Assembly: GCF_001598255.1 (NCBI RefSeq)
Contig: NZ_BCYP01000030.1
Location: forward strand, 62,001-126,000
Length of the DNA stretch: 64,000 nucleotides
Direction: 5' to 3'
Source of the DNA: Mitsuaria chitosanitabida ATCC BAA-476 = NBRC 102408
GTDB taxonomy: Bacteria > Pseudomonadota > Gammaproteobacteria > Burkholderiales > Burkholderiaceae_C
The notes below the pieces were generated by a model. The model made no database searches. It saw only the letters and a program-made list of their open reading frames with translations, and was not told the origin of the DNA. Positions within the stretch are counted from its first letter, which is position 1; the number at the start of each line of letters is the position of its first letter. Shown piece after piece: positions 52,650 through 62,123 of this stretch. A program made the position numbers and the translations under genes.

Positions 52650-53648
52650 TCAGCCGTGCGTCGGCACGATGAGGATCTTCCCCTGGCGTTCACCGGCGGC
52701 GGCCGCGGCGACGGCCTCCTGGATCCGCGACACGTCGTAGGTCGCCTGGATCGGGGCGTGCAGGTGGCCGGCGGCGATCTGGCCGGCCAGCTCGGTCAGC
52801 AGGGTCAGTTGTTGCCCCAGCGGCGCCTGGCGGAACCAGCGCGCCAGCCAGAAGCCCTTGAGCGTGATGTCGCGGAAGACCAGCTCGCGCGTGGAGACCG
52901 CGCAGGGTTCGCCGCTGAGCGCGCCGTAGTTGACCAGCGTGGCGCCCTCGGCCAGGCAGGCGGCCAGGCGGCGCGTCGCCGCGCCGGCGACGGCGTCGAT
53001 GCCCAGTTTGATCGGCGCGCCCTGGGTCGCGTCCTTGACGCGCTCGGCGAGGTGCTCGCCGTCGACCAGCACCACGTCGCCGCCCAGGGCCCGCACGCCC
53101 TCGACCGCCGACTCGCGGCGGACGATGTTGACCGTCCGCAGCCCGCGCAGCCGGGCCAGTTGCACCAGGTAGCCGCCGACGCCCGAGTTGGCGCTGTTCT
53201 GGATGACCCAATCGCCGGGTTGCAGCTCGGCGAAGTCGCTCAGCAGCAGCGAGGCGGTCGGTGGGTTGACCGTCAGCATGGACAGCTGCGCGGGATCCGC
53301 CTCGCCGGGCAGCGGCAGCAGTCGGGCCGCGGGCGCCACCACGTGGGACGCCCAGGTCCCCAGGCCGGGCGGCAGCAGCACCGTCTGGCCGACGGCGGGG
53401 CCCGCCGTGTCGGGGCCCAGCGCGACGACGCGGCCGACGCCCTCGCTGCCGCCGACGGCGGGCAGCGGCGGCAGGATGCCGTACTGGCCGGTCAGCGTGA
53501 GCACGTCGCTGGGATTGATCGGCGCGGCGAGCACCGCGACCAGGGCCTCGCCCTGGGCAAGCACGGGCGCCTCGAACGGCACGGCGCGGATCACGTCCTG
53601 CGGCACCGGGCCGCGGCTGTCGTACTGGGCTTTGAGCAGAGTCGTCAT
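52650..53648 (-). CDS. Zinc-independent MDR oxidoreductase (quinone/enoyl reductase-like)
   Basis: 332 residues of the medium-chain dehydrogenase/reductase superfamily. It has an N-terminal GroES-like domain (APINPSDVLTLTGQYG, VGGSEGVGRVVALG) and a Rossmann domain with the NSANSGVGGYLVQLARLRG nucleotide motif. It lacks the structural zinc cysteines, and the sequence leans toward 2-enoyl thioester reductase (MECR) or quinone reductase types. It uses NADPH. It is divergent from a LysR regulator with a palindromic operator between, so it is probably that regulator's target. Confidence 0.9.
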   Translation of the reverse strand: MTTLLKAQYDSRGPVPQDVIRAVPFEAPVLAQGEALVAVLAAPINPSDVLTLTGQYGILPPLPAVGGSEGVGRVVALGPDTAGPAVGQTVLLPPGLGTWASHVVAPAARLLPLPGEADPAQLSMLTVNPPTASLLLSDFAELQPGDWVIQNSANSGVGGYLVQLARLRGLRTVNIVRRESAVEGVRALGGDVVLVDGEHLAERVKDATQGAPIKLGIDAVAGAATRRLAACLAEGATLVNYGALSGEPCAVSTRELVFRDITLKGFWLARWFRQAPLGQQLTLLTELAGQIAAGHLHAPIQATYDVSRIQEAVAAAAAGERQGKILIVPTHG

Positions 53649-53745
53649 GGGGAAAGGGCCGGGTGGGCGGCGGAAGGTGGTGGGATGGGTGGCATCGTAA
53701 AAACTCCGGACCCTTGGCGGAAGATGGTGCAATGGCCAAATTCTT

Positions 53746-53760
53746 TTGTCGAAACGACAA
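53746..53760. promoter_or_regulatory. Candidate LysR operator, 15-bp palindrome
   Basis: TTGTCG-AAA-CGACAA is a perfect inverted repeat that satisfies the T-N11-A rule for LysR-type binding (T53747, A53759). It lies in an AT-rich island within the 247-base divergent gap between the reductase and lysR genes, 136 bases before the lysR start. It is the cleanest operator-like site in the window. Confidence 0.65.
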
Positions 53761-53895
53761 TGCCGATCCTGAGGTCTGCCCTGACCGACCCGACCCGACG
53801 CGACCCGGCCCGGCCCGGCCCGCGTGCCGACGCCGGGACCTGATGCCGCGCCGGACCCCGTTCCGGCTTTCGACCGTCCTCCGAGGAGCCCCACC

Positions 53896-54804
53896 GTGGA
53901 CCGACTGCGCGCCATGCACTACCTGCTCAAGGTGGCCGACCTGCTGAGCTTCTCCCGCGCGGCGCAGGCCCTGGGGATCCCCGCTTCCTCGGTCTCGCGC
54001 CGCATCGCCGACCTGGAGGCGGCGCTCGGCGTCGAGCTGCTGCACCGGACCACGCGCACCGTGCGCCTGACCGAGGTCGGCCGGCTCTACGTCGAGCAGA
54101 TCCGCGCGGCGGTGGACCTGCTCAAGGACGCGGACGAGGCGGTCACCCAACGGGACGATGCGCCGCGGGGCACGTTGCGGATCAGCGTGATGCAGGGCTA
54201 TGGGCAATCGCGCGTGATGCCGGTGCTGCGCGAGTTCCAGGCGCTGCATCCCGACCTGGTGCTGGACGTGCACCTGAGCGACGCGGTGGTGGACCTGGGG
54301 CGCGATCAGGTGGATCTCGCCATCCGCGGCGGGCGCCAGCCACAGGACCGCGTGGTGGCGCGCAAGCTGGATCCCAACCGCTTCGTGCTGGCGGCCTCGC
54401 CGGCCTACCTGAAGCGCCACGGCCGGCCGGCCTCGCTGGAGGATCTGGTGGCGCATCCGGCCCTGATGTACCGCGGTCCCAACGCGATCATCAAGTGGCA
54501 GGGGCGCGACGCGGACGGCTGGCGGGAGCTGCCGATGTCACCGGCCTTCGTGACCAACGACGGCGCGACCTTGATCGGCCTGGCCAGCGAGCATCGCGGC
54601 CTGGTGCTGCTGCCCGAGTGGTCGCTGGAGGCGGCGTTCCGCGAGCGCCGCCTGACGCGGGTCGAGATGGCCGCCGACGTGTCGGTCAGCCGGGAAGGGG
54701 AGTCGGGGATCTATCTGCTCTACCTGCAGCCGCGCTTTCGCATCCCCAAGATCAAGGTGGCGGTGGACTTCCTGGTGGAGCGGCTGGGCGGCGCGCGCGG
54801 CTGA
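53896..54804 (+). CDS. LysR-family transcriptional regulator
   Basis: 302 residues. The N-terminal winged helix is MHYLLKVADLLSFSRAAQALGIPASSVSRRIADLEAALGVELLHRTTRTVRLTEVG, followed by a LysR substrate-binding domain with the closing LYLQPRFRIPKIKVAVDFLVE, typical of the CrgA/AaeR-like group. The GTG at 53896 is chosen because GAGGAG lies seven bases upstream and the HTH then starts at the normal distance; upstream in-frame codons are not conserved. It is divergent from the MDR reductase. Confidence 0.93.
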   Translation: MDRLRAMHYLLKVADLLSFSRAAQALGIPASSVSRRIADLEAALGVELLHRTTRTVRLTEVGRLYVEQIRAAVDLLKDADEAVTQRDDAPRGTLRISVMQGYGQSRVMPVLREFQALHPDLVLDVHLSDAVVDLGRDQVDLAIRGGRQPQDRVVARKLDPNRFVLAASPAYLKRHGRPASLEDLVAHPALMYRGPNAIIKWQGRDADGWRELPMSPAFVTNDGATLIGLASEHRGLVLLPEWSLEAAFRERRLTRVEMAADVSVSREGESGIYLLYLQPRFRIPKIKVAVDFLVERLGGARG

Positions 54805-54826
54805 GACGGGCCGCGCGGTCCGGGCG

Positions 54827-54847
54827 GGCGCCCGCGGGGCGGGCGCC
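54827..54847. terminator. GC hairpin between convergent lysR and SDR genes
   Basis: Perfect 9-bp stem (54827-54835 with 54839-54847) with a GGG loop, located in the 48-base gap between the two convergent stops. There is no U-tract. Confidence 0.5.
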
Positions 54848-54852
54848 GAGGC

Positions 54853-55644
54853 TCAGAACGCGCTCTTGACCACGCCCCCGTCCACGCGCAGCGCCGCGCC
54901 GGTGGTGGCGGACGCGAGGGGGCTCGCCACGTAGGCGACCAGCGAGGCGACCTCCTGCGGGCTGGCGAAGCGCTTGATCAGCGAGGTCGGGCGGACATGC
55001 TCGAAGAACTCCGCCTCGACCTGCTCGAAGGGCTTGTCGTTGACGCGGGCCATGTCCTGCACGAAGTCGCCGACGCCGCGCGACTTCGTCGGGCCCGGCA
55101 GCACGCTGTTGACCGTGATGCCGGTGCCCGCGACCGATTCCGCCAGGCCGCGCGACACCGCCAGCTGCGCGGTCTTGCTCATCCCGTAATGGATCATCTC
55201 GGTGGGGATCTGCACCGCGCTCTCGCTGGAGATGAAGATGATGCGGCCCCAGTTCGCGCGCTTCATCGCCGGCAGCACCAGTCGGGAGAGGCGCACGCCG
55301 CTCAGCACGTTGACATCGAAGAAGCGGATCCAGTCCTCGTCGGGGATGTCCTCGAAGGCCTTGGGCTCGAAGATGCCGAGGTTGTTCACCAGGATCTCGA
55401 TGCCCGGGAAGCGGCGCACGACCTCCTGGGCCGCCTCCGCGCCGCTCAGGTCGCCGGCGAAGGCCTCGGCCGGGCCGCCGGTCTCCGCGCGGATCCGGGC
55501 GGCGGCCTCCTCGGTCGAGGCGGCCGAGCGCCCGTTGACGATGACGCGGGCGCCTTCCTGGGCCAGCGTGCGCGCGATCGCGTAGCCGATGCCGGCCGTG
55601 CTGCCGCTGACCAGGGCGAGCCTGCCCTTGAGTTGCAGATCCAT
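54853..55644 (-). CDS. Short-chain dehydrogenase/reductase
   Basis: 263-residue classical SDR. It has the nucleotide motif SGSTAGIGYAIA, NNLGIFEPK (NNAG-like), the catalytic Ser in ISSESAVQIP, then YGMSKTAQLAVSRGLA with catalytic Tyr and Lys, and the ending LRVDGGVV. The substrate is unknown. GGAG lies eight bases before the 55644 ATG; the frame is open further upstream without conservation. It is the second gene convergent with lysR. Confidence 0.93.
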   Translation of the reverse strand: MDLQLKGRLALVSGSTAGIGYAIARTLAQEGARVIVNGRSAASTEEAAARIRAETGGPAEAFAGDLSGAEAAQEVVRRFPGIEILVNNLGIFEPKAFEDIPDEDWIRFFDVNVLSGVRLSRLVLPAMKRANWGRIIFISSESAVQIPTEMIHYGMSKTAQLAVSRGLAESVAGTGITVNSVLPGPTKSRGVGDFVQDMARVNDKPFEQVEAEFFEHVRPTSLIKRFASPQEVASLVAYVASPLASATTGAALRVDGGVVKSAF

Positions 55645-55775
55645 GTCGATGCTCCAGGCGTGGTGGTGTCGATGCCGGAGGCTAGCGTAGGCGCTGGCGG
55701 GCGGCACGGTAACCACACGAAGCTCAGGCCCGGCCTATGCCGAAAGGGCAGGCTCCCGGAGCGGTCAGCGTGGCG

Positions 55776-56291
55776 TCACGCGCCGCGGACGGCCTTCACC
55801 TCGACGGGCCGCAGGTCGATGGCCGAGCGGTCCAGCACGCCGTTGACGTACTTGTGGCCGTCGGTGCCACCGAAGGACTTGGCCAGCTCGACCGCCTCGT
55901 TGATGGCGACCTTGTAGGGGATGTCGATGCAGTTCTTCAGCTCGTACGCGCCGATCATGAGGATGGCGTGCTCGATCGGGGACAGCTCGGTCGTCTTGCG
56001 GTCGGCGTGGCGCGCCAGGACGGCGTCCAGGTCGGCCGCTTCCTCGATCGCGCCGTAGAACAGCTTGTCGAAGTGGCCGCGGTCGGCCTTGTCGAAGCCG
56101 TCCTGCTCACGGGTGTGGGCGTCGATGACGGCGGGTTCCTCGCCGGTCACCAGCCATTGATAGATGCCTTGCAGCGCGTGCTCGCGCGAGCGGCGACGGG
56201 CCGACTTCGCGGGGGCGCGCTTGGCGCCCGGCTTGGCGTTGGACTTGGCCGCGGGCTTGCCGGCGGGCGTGGTGTTGTCGTTCTGGGTCAC
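55776..56291 (-). CDS. nusB: Transcription antitermination factor NusB
   Basis: 171 residues. An N-terminal Lys/Ala/Pro-rich extension (~33 residues) precedes the NusB fold: [59 protein letters not shown]. It binds boxA RNA with NusE in rRNA antitermination. The ATG overlaps the ribH TGA (ATGA), the conserved rib-nusB arrangement. Confidence 0.96.
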   Translation of the reverse strand: MTQNDNTTPAGKPAAKSNAKPGAKRAPAKSARRRSREHALQGIYQWLVTGEEPAVIDAHTREQDGFDKADRGHFDKLFYGAIEEAADLDAVLARHADRKTTELSPIEHAILMIGAYELKNCIDIPYKVAINEAVELAKSFGGTDGHKYVNGVLDRSAIDLRPVEVKAVRGA

Positions 56292-56752
56292 TTGAGTTCT
56301 TTCAGGAGCAGCGCCATTTCGACGGCGACGGTGCCGGCATCGCGGCCCTTTTCCTCGGCGCGGGCCCAGGCTTGCGGCTCGTCTTCCACCGTCAGGATCG
56401 CGTTGGCGATCGGCAGGCGGTGATCCAGCGTCAGCCGGGTCACGCCGGCGCCGCTTTCGTTGGCGACCAGCTCGAAGTGGTAGGTCTCGCCGCGAATGAT
56501 GCAGCCCAGCGCCACGAGCGCGTCATAGCGGCCGCTGACGGCCATGGCCTGCAGGGCCACCGGCACTTCCAGCGCGCCGGGCACGGTCACGTGGCGGATG
56601 TCGCCGGACTGCACGCCCAGGCGTTCGAGCTCGGCCAGGCAGGCCTTGGCCAGGGTCGAGGTCAGCGTCTCGTTGAAACGTGCCTGGACGATGCCGACGC
56701 GCAGTCCGCGTCCGTCCAGGGCGGCCGTCTGGCCCTTGTCGGATCCTTGCAT
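56288..56752 (-). CDS. ribH: 6,7-dimethyl-8-ribityllumazine synthase
   Basis: 154 residues. It catalyses condensation of 5-amino-6-ribitylaminouracil with 3,4-dihydroxy-2-butanone 4-phosphate. It shows QARFNETL, the VPGALEVP loop, [12 protein letters not shown] with the catalytic His, and the phosphate-binding region near [14 protein letters not shown]. It follows ribB by 12 bases and overlaps nusB. Confidence 0.97.
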   Translation of the reverse strand: MQGSDKGQTAALDGRGLRVGIVQARFNETLTSTLAKACLAELERLGVQSGDIRHVTVPGALEVPVALQAMAVSGRYDALVALGCIIRGETYHFELVANESGAGVTRLTLDHRLPIANAILTVEDEPQAWARAEEKGRDAGTVAVEMALLLKELK

Positions 56753-56764
56753 GGGGTCCTCGTC

Positions 56765-57883
56765 TCAGCAGTTGGAGGGGGACGAGCCGGGCGCCCGTTC
56801 CGAGGCCTGGAAGCCGGTGACCTCCAGACCGTAGCCGGTCATGCTGGGCATGCGGCGCGGGCTGCCGAGCAGCTTCATCTTCTGCACGCCGAGCTCACGC
56901 AGGATCTGGGCGCCCACGCCGTAGGTGCGCAGGTCCATGGTCTGGCGCGGTTCGGCCGACGCGGCCGGCTGCAGGCGCGCGAGCAGCGATTCCGCGTCCT
57001 CCCCGCAGTTCAGCAGCACGGCGACGCCGGAGCCCTCGCGCTGGATCGCGGCCAGCGCGTCCGGCAGCGGCCAGCTGTGGCCGCAGCGGCCGGCGTCCAG
57101 CAGATCCATCGCGGAGAAGGGCTCGTGCACGCGCACCAGCACTTCCTGGTCCTGCGTCCACTGGCCCAGCGTGAGGGCCATGTGCAGGTTGTCGGAGCGG
57201 TCGCGGAAGACGTGGCATTCGAAGCGGCCTTCGCGCGTCTCCAGCGGGCGCTGGGCGATGCGCTGCACGATGGACTCGTTGCGGCTGCGGTACTCGATCA
57301 GGTCGGCGATGGTGCCGATCTTCAGGCCGTGTTCCTTGGCGAAGATCTCCAGGTCCGGCAGACGGGCCATGGTGCCGTCGTCGTTCATGATCTCGCAGAT
57401 CACGCCGGCGGGCGTCAGGCCCGCCATGCGCGACAGGTCGCAGCCGGCCTCGGTATGGCCGGCGCGCATCAGCACGCCGCCGTCCTGCGCCTGCAGCGGG
57501 AAGATGTGGCCGGGCTGGACCAGGTCCGAGGCCACGGCGTTCTTCGCGACCGCCGCCTGCACGGTGCGGGCGCGGTCCGCCGCGGAGATGCCGGTCGTGA
57601 CGCCGGTGGCGGCCTCGATCGACACGGTGAAGGCGGTGCCGTGCTTGGTGCCGTTGCGGGTCGCCATCGGCGGAAGCTGCAGCTGCTCGCAGCGATCGCG
57701 CGTCAGCGTCAGGCAGATCAGGCCCCGGCCGTACTTCGCCATGAAGTTGATGGCTTCCGGCGTGACGTGGTCGGCGGCAAGAACGAGGTCGCCCTCGTTC
57801 TCGCGGTCTTCCTCGTCGACGAGGATGACCATGCGGCCGGCCGCCAGTTCGGCGACCAGCTCGGGAATCGGAGATATTGGCAT
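56765..57883 (-). CDS. ribB: 3,4-dihydroxy-2-butanone-4-phosphate synthase with degenerate GTP cyclohydrolase II domain
   Basis: 372 residues. The N-terminal DHBP synthase domain is intact (DEEDRENEGDLV metal site, RAGHTEAGCDL, ATRNGTKHGTAF). The C-terminal domain follows the GTP cyclohydrolase II fold (RFECHVFRD, VRVHEPFSAMDLLDAG), but the zinc-binding C-x(10)-C-x-C motif is not present: the region reads RCGHSWPLPDAL. RibBA-like proteins with an inactive second domain are known in proteobacteria, so a separate RibA is expected elsewhere. It is the first rib gene after ribD, 46 bases downstream. Confidence 0.93.
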   Translation of the reverse strand: MPISPIPELVAELAAGRMVILVDEEDRENEGDLVLAADHVTPEAINFMAKYGRGLICLTLTRDRCEQLQLPPMATRNGTKHGTAFTVSIEAATGVTTGISAADRARTVQAAVAKNAVASDLVQPGHIFPLQAQDGGVLMRAGHTEAGCDLSRMAGLTPAGVICEIMNDDGTMARLPDLEIFAKEHGLKIGTIADLIEYRSRNESIVQRIAQRPLETREGRFECHVFRDRSDNLHMALTLGQWTQDQEVLVRVHEPFSAMDLLDAGRCGHSWPLPDALAAIQREGSGVAVLLNCGEDAESLLARLQPAASAEPRQTMDLRTYGVGAQILRELGVQKMKLLGSPRRMPSMTGYGLEVTGFQASERAPGSSPSNC

Positions 57884-57929
57884 AGGGCGGGATTGTAGGC
57901 GGGCGGGCCGTTCGTCCGGGCCGCCAGGG

Positions 57930-59153
57930 TTACACGGCGCCCGGCCGCAGGCGCAGCCGCAGGTCGCCGCCCAGGAGGGCGCTGTCGACGATCCGGTAGC
58001 GGGGCGCCTGGTCCAGCGCCGTCAGCGCGCCCAGGTCCGCCATGCCGCGGCCGTCGCCCATCAGCATCGGGGCCAGGTAGACGAGCACCTCGTCCACCAG
58101 CCCGGTCCGCAACAGCGAGCCGTTGAGCCTGTAGCCGGCCTCGATGTGCAGCTCGTTGACGCCGCGGGCGCCGAGGTCGCGGACGGCGGCGGCCAGATCC
58201 ACCTTGCCGCGGGGATCGGTCAGCGAGACCAGCTCGGCGCCGCGGTCCTGCAGGGCGCGCCCCCGGTCGCCCGGGTCGGGCAGGGCGTGATAGATCAGCA
58301 GCTCGCCGGGCGGGGCCAGCAGCCGGGCGTCGGTCGCCAGCTCCAGGCGGGAGTCGATCAGCACGCGTCGCGGCTGGCGCGCGGTCTCGACGTCGCGGAC
58401 ATCCAGGCGCGGGTTGTCCTCGCGGGCGGTGCCGATGCCGGTCAGCACGGCGCCCGCGCGGCGGCGCCAGGCATGGCCGTCGCGCCGGGCCTCCGGTCCG
58501 GTGATCCATTGGCTGACGCCATTGGCCAGCGCCGTGCGGCCGTCCAGCGAGGACGCGACCTTCAGGCGCAGGAAGGGGCGACCGGTGCGCATGCGGGACA
58601 GGAAACCGATGTTGAGCTCGGCGGCGCCGACGGCCAGCGGGTGCGAGGGCGGGATCACCTCCGCGACGATGCCGGCCGCGCGCAGCCGTGCGGTGCCTTG
58701 TCCGCCCACCAGCGGGTTGGGATCACCCAGCGCGATGACGACTCGGCCGACCCCGGCCGCGGCCAGCGCGTCGCAGCAGGGCGGTGTGCGGCCGTGGTGG
58801 GCGCAGGGTTCGAGCGTCACGTAGACGGTGGCGCCGCGGACGTCGTGGCCGTGGGTCTGGGCATCGCGCAGGGCCATGACCTCGGCGTGGGCCTGGCCTG
58901 CCGCCTGCGTGTGACCCTGGCCGAGCACCCGCCCGTCGCGGTCGACGATGACGCAGCCGACGCGCGGGTTGGGGTCGGTGAGACCGACGGCCTGCTCGGC
59001 CAGGGCGAGTGCCCGGGCCATCCAGGCCTCGTCGGCCGGGGAAGGGGCTGCGGCGTCGGCATCGGGGGAGGCGACGGCGATGTGGGGAGTCGCGCGGAGG
59101 GTGTCCCCGTTAGAGGGAGAAATGGGGGGCTGGCCGGTGCCGGGAACTTGCAT
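57930..59153 (-). CDS. ribD: Bifunctional deaminase/reductase RibD
   Basis: The riboflavin enzyme that deaminates, then reduces, the pyrimidine intermediate. The deaminase domain has zinc ligands in HAEVMAL and PCAHHGRTPPCCDAL. The reductase domain has LKVASSLDGRTALANGVSQWITG and ends with the DLRLRLRP block. It is listed from the ATG at 59153 (MQVPGTG), which has no visible ribosome-binding site; another in-frame ATG lies at about 59025 before ARALALAEQAVG. Upstream the frame stays open into a PilV-like sequence with no stop, so RibD may be made as a fusion or by internal initiation. Riboflavin synthase ribE, often next, is missing. Confidence 0.92.
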   Translation of the reverse strand: MQVPGTGQPPISPSNGDTLRATPHIAVASPDADAAAPSPADEAWMARALALAEQAVGLTDPNPRVGCVIVDRDGRVLGQGHTQAAGQAHAEVMALRDAQTHGHDVRGATVYVTLEPCAHHGRTPPCCDALAAAGVGRVVIALGDPNPLVGGQGTARLRAAGIVAEVIPPSHPLAVGAAELNIGFLSRMRTGRPFLRLKVASSLDGRTALANGVSQWITGPEARRDGHAWRRRAGAVLTGIGTAREDNPRLDVRDVETARQPRRVLIDSRLELATDARLLAPPGELLIYHALPDPGDRGRALQDRGAELVSLTDPRGKVDLAAAVRDLGARGVNELHIEAGYRLNGSLLRTGLVDEVLVYLAPMLMGDGRGMADLGALTALDQAPRYRIVDSALLGGDLRLRLRPGAV

Positions 59154-59711
59154 GGGACGCAGTCTAGCGGTGCGGTCGGGCGCGAGCAGCAGCAGACCGG
59201 AAAGGGCCGGGTCGAGGGCGGAGACCAGGCTGTCCAGGGTCAGCGCGCGGGCTCGACCGGCGCGGTCGGTCCAGGTCACGCGCAGGTGCACGGAGCGGGC
59301 GGGGAGCGGGTCCTCGTCGAGGTCGGGTGTGGCGGCAGGGATCGCGGAGGGATCCGGCAGGGTCTCGGCCGCGGCGGACCGCCCCGCGAGCTGGTATGTC
59401 GCCGAGGGACCTTCCCAGATCAAGGCCGGGTCAGGCCGGCGCGCGTCGACGCGCCAATGCTCCAGCTCATTGCGGACCAGGCGCAGCGCGGCATCCTGTT
59501 GCCGCGCGTCGTCCGCGGCGAGGCGCATGTGGAACTGCAGGGCGAGGAGCGACGCCATGCCGATCGCCAGCAGCGCCAGCGACACCAGAGCTTCCACGAG
59601 CACGATGCCGCGAGGGGCGATGCCGGGGATCGCGCGGGCATGGGCCTTCGCGCCGTCGGCGTCGCGCGCCTGGAGTCGCTTGTCGCGTGGGGAGGGGGTG
59701 TCGGCGGGCAT
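57930..59711 (-). CDS. pilV: PilV-like minor pseudopilin continuous in frame with RibD
   Basis: Opening at ATG 59711, a 593-codon frame starts with a PilV-type prepilin. A ~33-residue leader ends at IAPRG, then the methylation/hydrophobic helix IVLVEALVSLALLAIGMASLL, then a pilin-like globular part (ALRLVRNELEHWRVD, WTDRAGRARALTLDSLVS) up to about residue 187. Instead of a stop, the frame runs through about 50 linker residues into complete RibD. A pilus subunit and a cytoplasmic flavin enzyme on one chain would be remarkable, because prepilins cross the membrane. A lost stop codon, a base error, or true fusion with internal RibD start are all possible. The stated position -1 is Gly; Glu5 is present. 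Confidence 0.72.
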   Translation of the reverse strand: MPADTPSPRDKRLQARDADGAKAHARAIPGIAPRGIVLVEALVSLALLAIGMASLLALQFHMRLAADDARQQDAALRLVRNELEHWRVDARRPDPALIWEGPSATYQLAGRSAAAETLPDPSAIPAATPDLDEDPLPARSVHLRVTWTDRAGRARALTLDSLVSALDPALSGLLLLAPDRTARLRPMQVPGTGQPPISPSNGDTLRATPHIAVASPDADAAAPSPADEAWMARALALAEQAVGLTDPNPRVGCVIVDRDGRVLGQGHTQAAGQAHAEVMALRDAQTHGHDVRGATVYVTLEPCAHHGRTPPCCDALAAAGVGRVVIALGDPNPLVGGQGTARLRAAGIVAEVIPPSHPLAVGAAELNIGFLSRMRTGRPFLRLKVASSLDGRTALANGVSQWITGPEARRDGHAWRRRAGAVLTGIGTAREDNPRLDVRDVETARQPRRVLIDSRLELATDARLLAPPGELLIYHALPDPGDRGRALQDRGAELVSLTDPRGKVDLAAAVRDLGARGVNELHIEAGYRLNGSLLRTGLVDEVLVYLAPMLMGDGRGMADLGALTALDQAPRYRIVDSALLGGDLRLRLRPGAV

Positions 59712-59734
59712 GGTGAGATCCCTGGGGTGATCCG

Positions 59735-60921
59735 TCAACGCGTCGGCGTCCATCCGCCCGGCACCGGCAGGAAACTGCCCATGCGGCGGCTGATCTGCTG
59801 GAGTGCGGCGGCGTCGTGGACCAGCGCAACGTTCGAGCCTCTGTCGATCACACCGTCGGTGACGACGGCGCCACGGATCGACGCGGCCAGACCCGCGGGC
59901 GGGTGCCAGCGCACGCCGTCGCGCGCGTAGAGCAGGCCGCGCAAGGGCGCTGCGGTCGACAGATCGAGGCGACCGGTGGCGATCAGCACCAGCGGCCGAC
60001 CATCCGTCGCGACGGACGGCAGGTCCGACAGGCGCGCATCGCCGTCGACCCACAGCAGGCGTCGTCCGCGCGCCAGCGCCTGCGATATCGCGGGCCCGCA
60101 ATCCGGACCGCAGCGCAAGCGGGTCACGGCGGGCTGGCTGCGATAGCGCGCAGGCGGCATGCCGAACACGCGGGTGAACGCGTCGACGCCTTCGAGGGTC
60201 GGTGTCGAGGGCGGGTGGCGCAGGGCGCTGAGCAGGGCGATCTGCTGCGAGACTTCCGCGACACCGCGTGGGCCGTCGCGGAGGTCGTCGCAATCGATGG
60301 CGACGTCGCTGCAGCCCTTGGCCACGAGCAGCAGCATGCCGGCGGCGGCGCCGTTGCCGAAGCGGATGGAGAAGAAGGGCTGGGCTGCCGGGGCGGGTCC
60401 AGATGCGCTCGCGGCGGTGGCGCCGCAGCGACAGACCCATCGCAGTGGCCCGGTGTTGACGCAGTCGGCGACGCTGGACGCGGCGCGGTAGTGGCCGTCG
60501 CTCCCGATGCTCAGGAAGCGCTCGCGGAAGTCGCTGGCCGCGGCACCTGGGGGTGGGGAGGCATTGGCCGTTGTGGCCGATGGGGGCGACGTGCCTGATG
60601 CGTCCGACCCGCCGGTGTCCGGAGCGACATCGCTCGCGGCGTCGCGCAGCGCGGGGCGGCAGTGGTCATCGACGCGGCCGGTGTTGAGCATGGCCAGGGT
60701 CCAGGCCAGCCCGGCCTCCGCGGCTTCCGCCGCCGCGGCCCCGCGCAGATCGTTGGCCGCGACGCGCTGGGCGCTCGCCAGTTGGCGGGCGGCCCAGGCC
60801 GCCGCCAGCCCCAGGGTGGTCAGCAGGACCACGCACAGCGTCAGCGTTCCCAGGCCACGAAGACGATGCCGGGCTTTGCGCGAGTGCGAGGGCCTGGTGG
60901 GGGTGGGAGCGGCGCGCGACA

Positions 60922-60925
<4 letters not shown>
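59735..60925 (-). CDS. pilX: PilX-like type IV pilus assembly protein
   Basis: 396 residues. A basic N-terminus is followed by GLGTLTLCVVLLTTLGLAAAWAAR and an Asn/Ala-rich helix (VAANDLRGAAAAEAAEAGLAWTLAML), the layout of PilX N-terminal domains in minor-pilin operons. The large C-terminal region has paired cysteines and no recognised fold. The first of two adjacent ATGs (60925) is chosen: GGAG lies eight bases upstream, and it overlaps the pilW stop by ATGA. It should prime pilus assembly with FimT, PilE, PilW and PilV. Confidence 0.8.
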
Positions 60926-61694
<769 letters not shown>

Positions 61695-61698
<4 letters not shown>

Positions 61699-62123
61699 TG
61701 TGGCCAGCAGGTCGATGCCTGCACCGAGCCCCGGTCGTCGAAGGCGGCGAGGCGAACATCACCGTCCTCCAGACGCAACGAGATCGTGTGGCAGCCGCGG
61801 TCGGCGGCCTGGCTGCCTTGGGCTTGGGCTTCGATGCCAAACCGCGTCGCGTCGGCGCCTGTGATGCGCAGCCGATAGAGGCCGTTACGGGTCAGCGCCG
61901 GCTGCCCGATCTCGTCCAATCGTTCGGCGTAGCGCGGATGCTGCGAGCGATGGCGCTCCTGCGCGAGCTGCGCGGCGAGCAGCGCCTCGCGGGCCTCGGC
62001 GCGGCGGCTGCTCAGCACCTGCTGGCGGAAGCTCGGCAGCGCCACTGCGGTCAGCACCGCCGCGATGGCGACCGCCGCCAGCAGCTCGATCAACGAGAAA
62101 CCGTGATGCACGAGCGACCTCAT
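61695..62123 (-). CDS. pilE: PilE-like type IV pilin
   Basis: 142 residues. A short leader MRSLVHHG is cleaved before FSLIELLAAVAIAAVLTAVALPSFRQQVLSSRR, the canonical class III signal and helix with Glu5. The C-terminal CHTISL and STCWPQ cysteines can form the D-region disulfide. It is a minor-pilin size and position, part of the fimT-pilE-pilW-pilX-pilV series. The ATG overlaps the fimT stop (ATGA). Confidence 0.9.
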
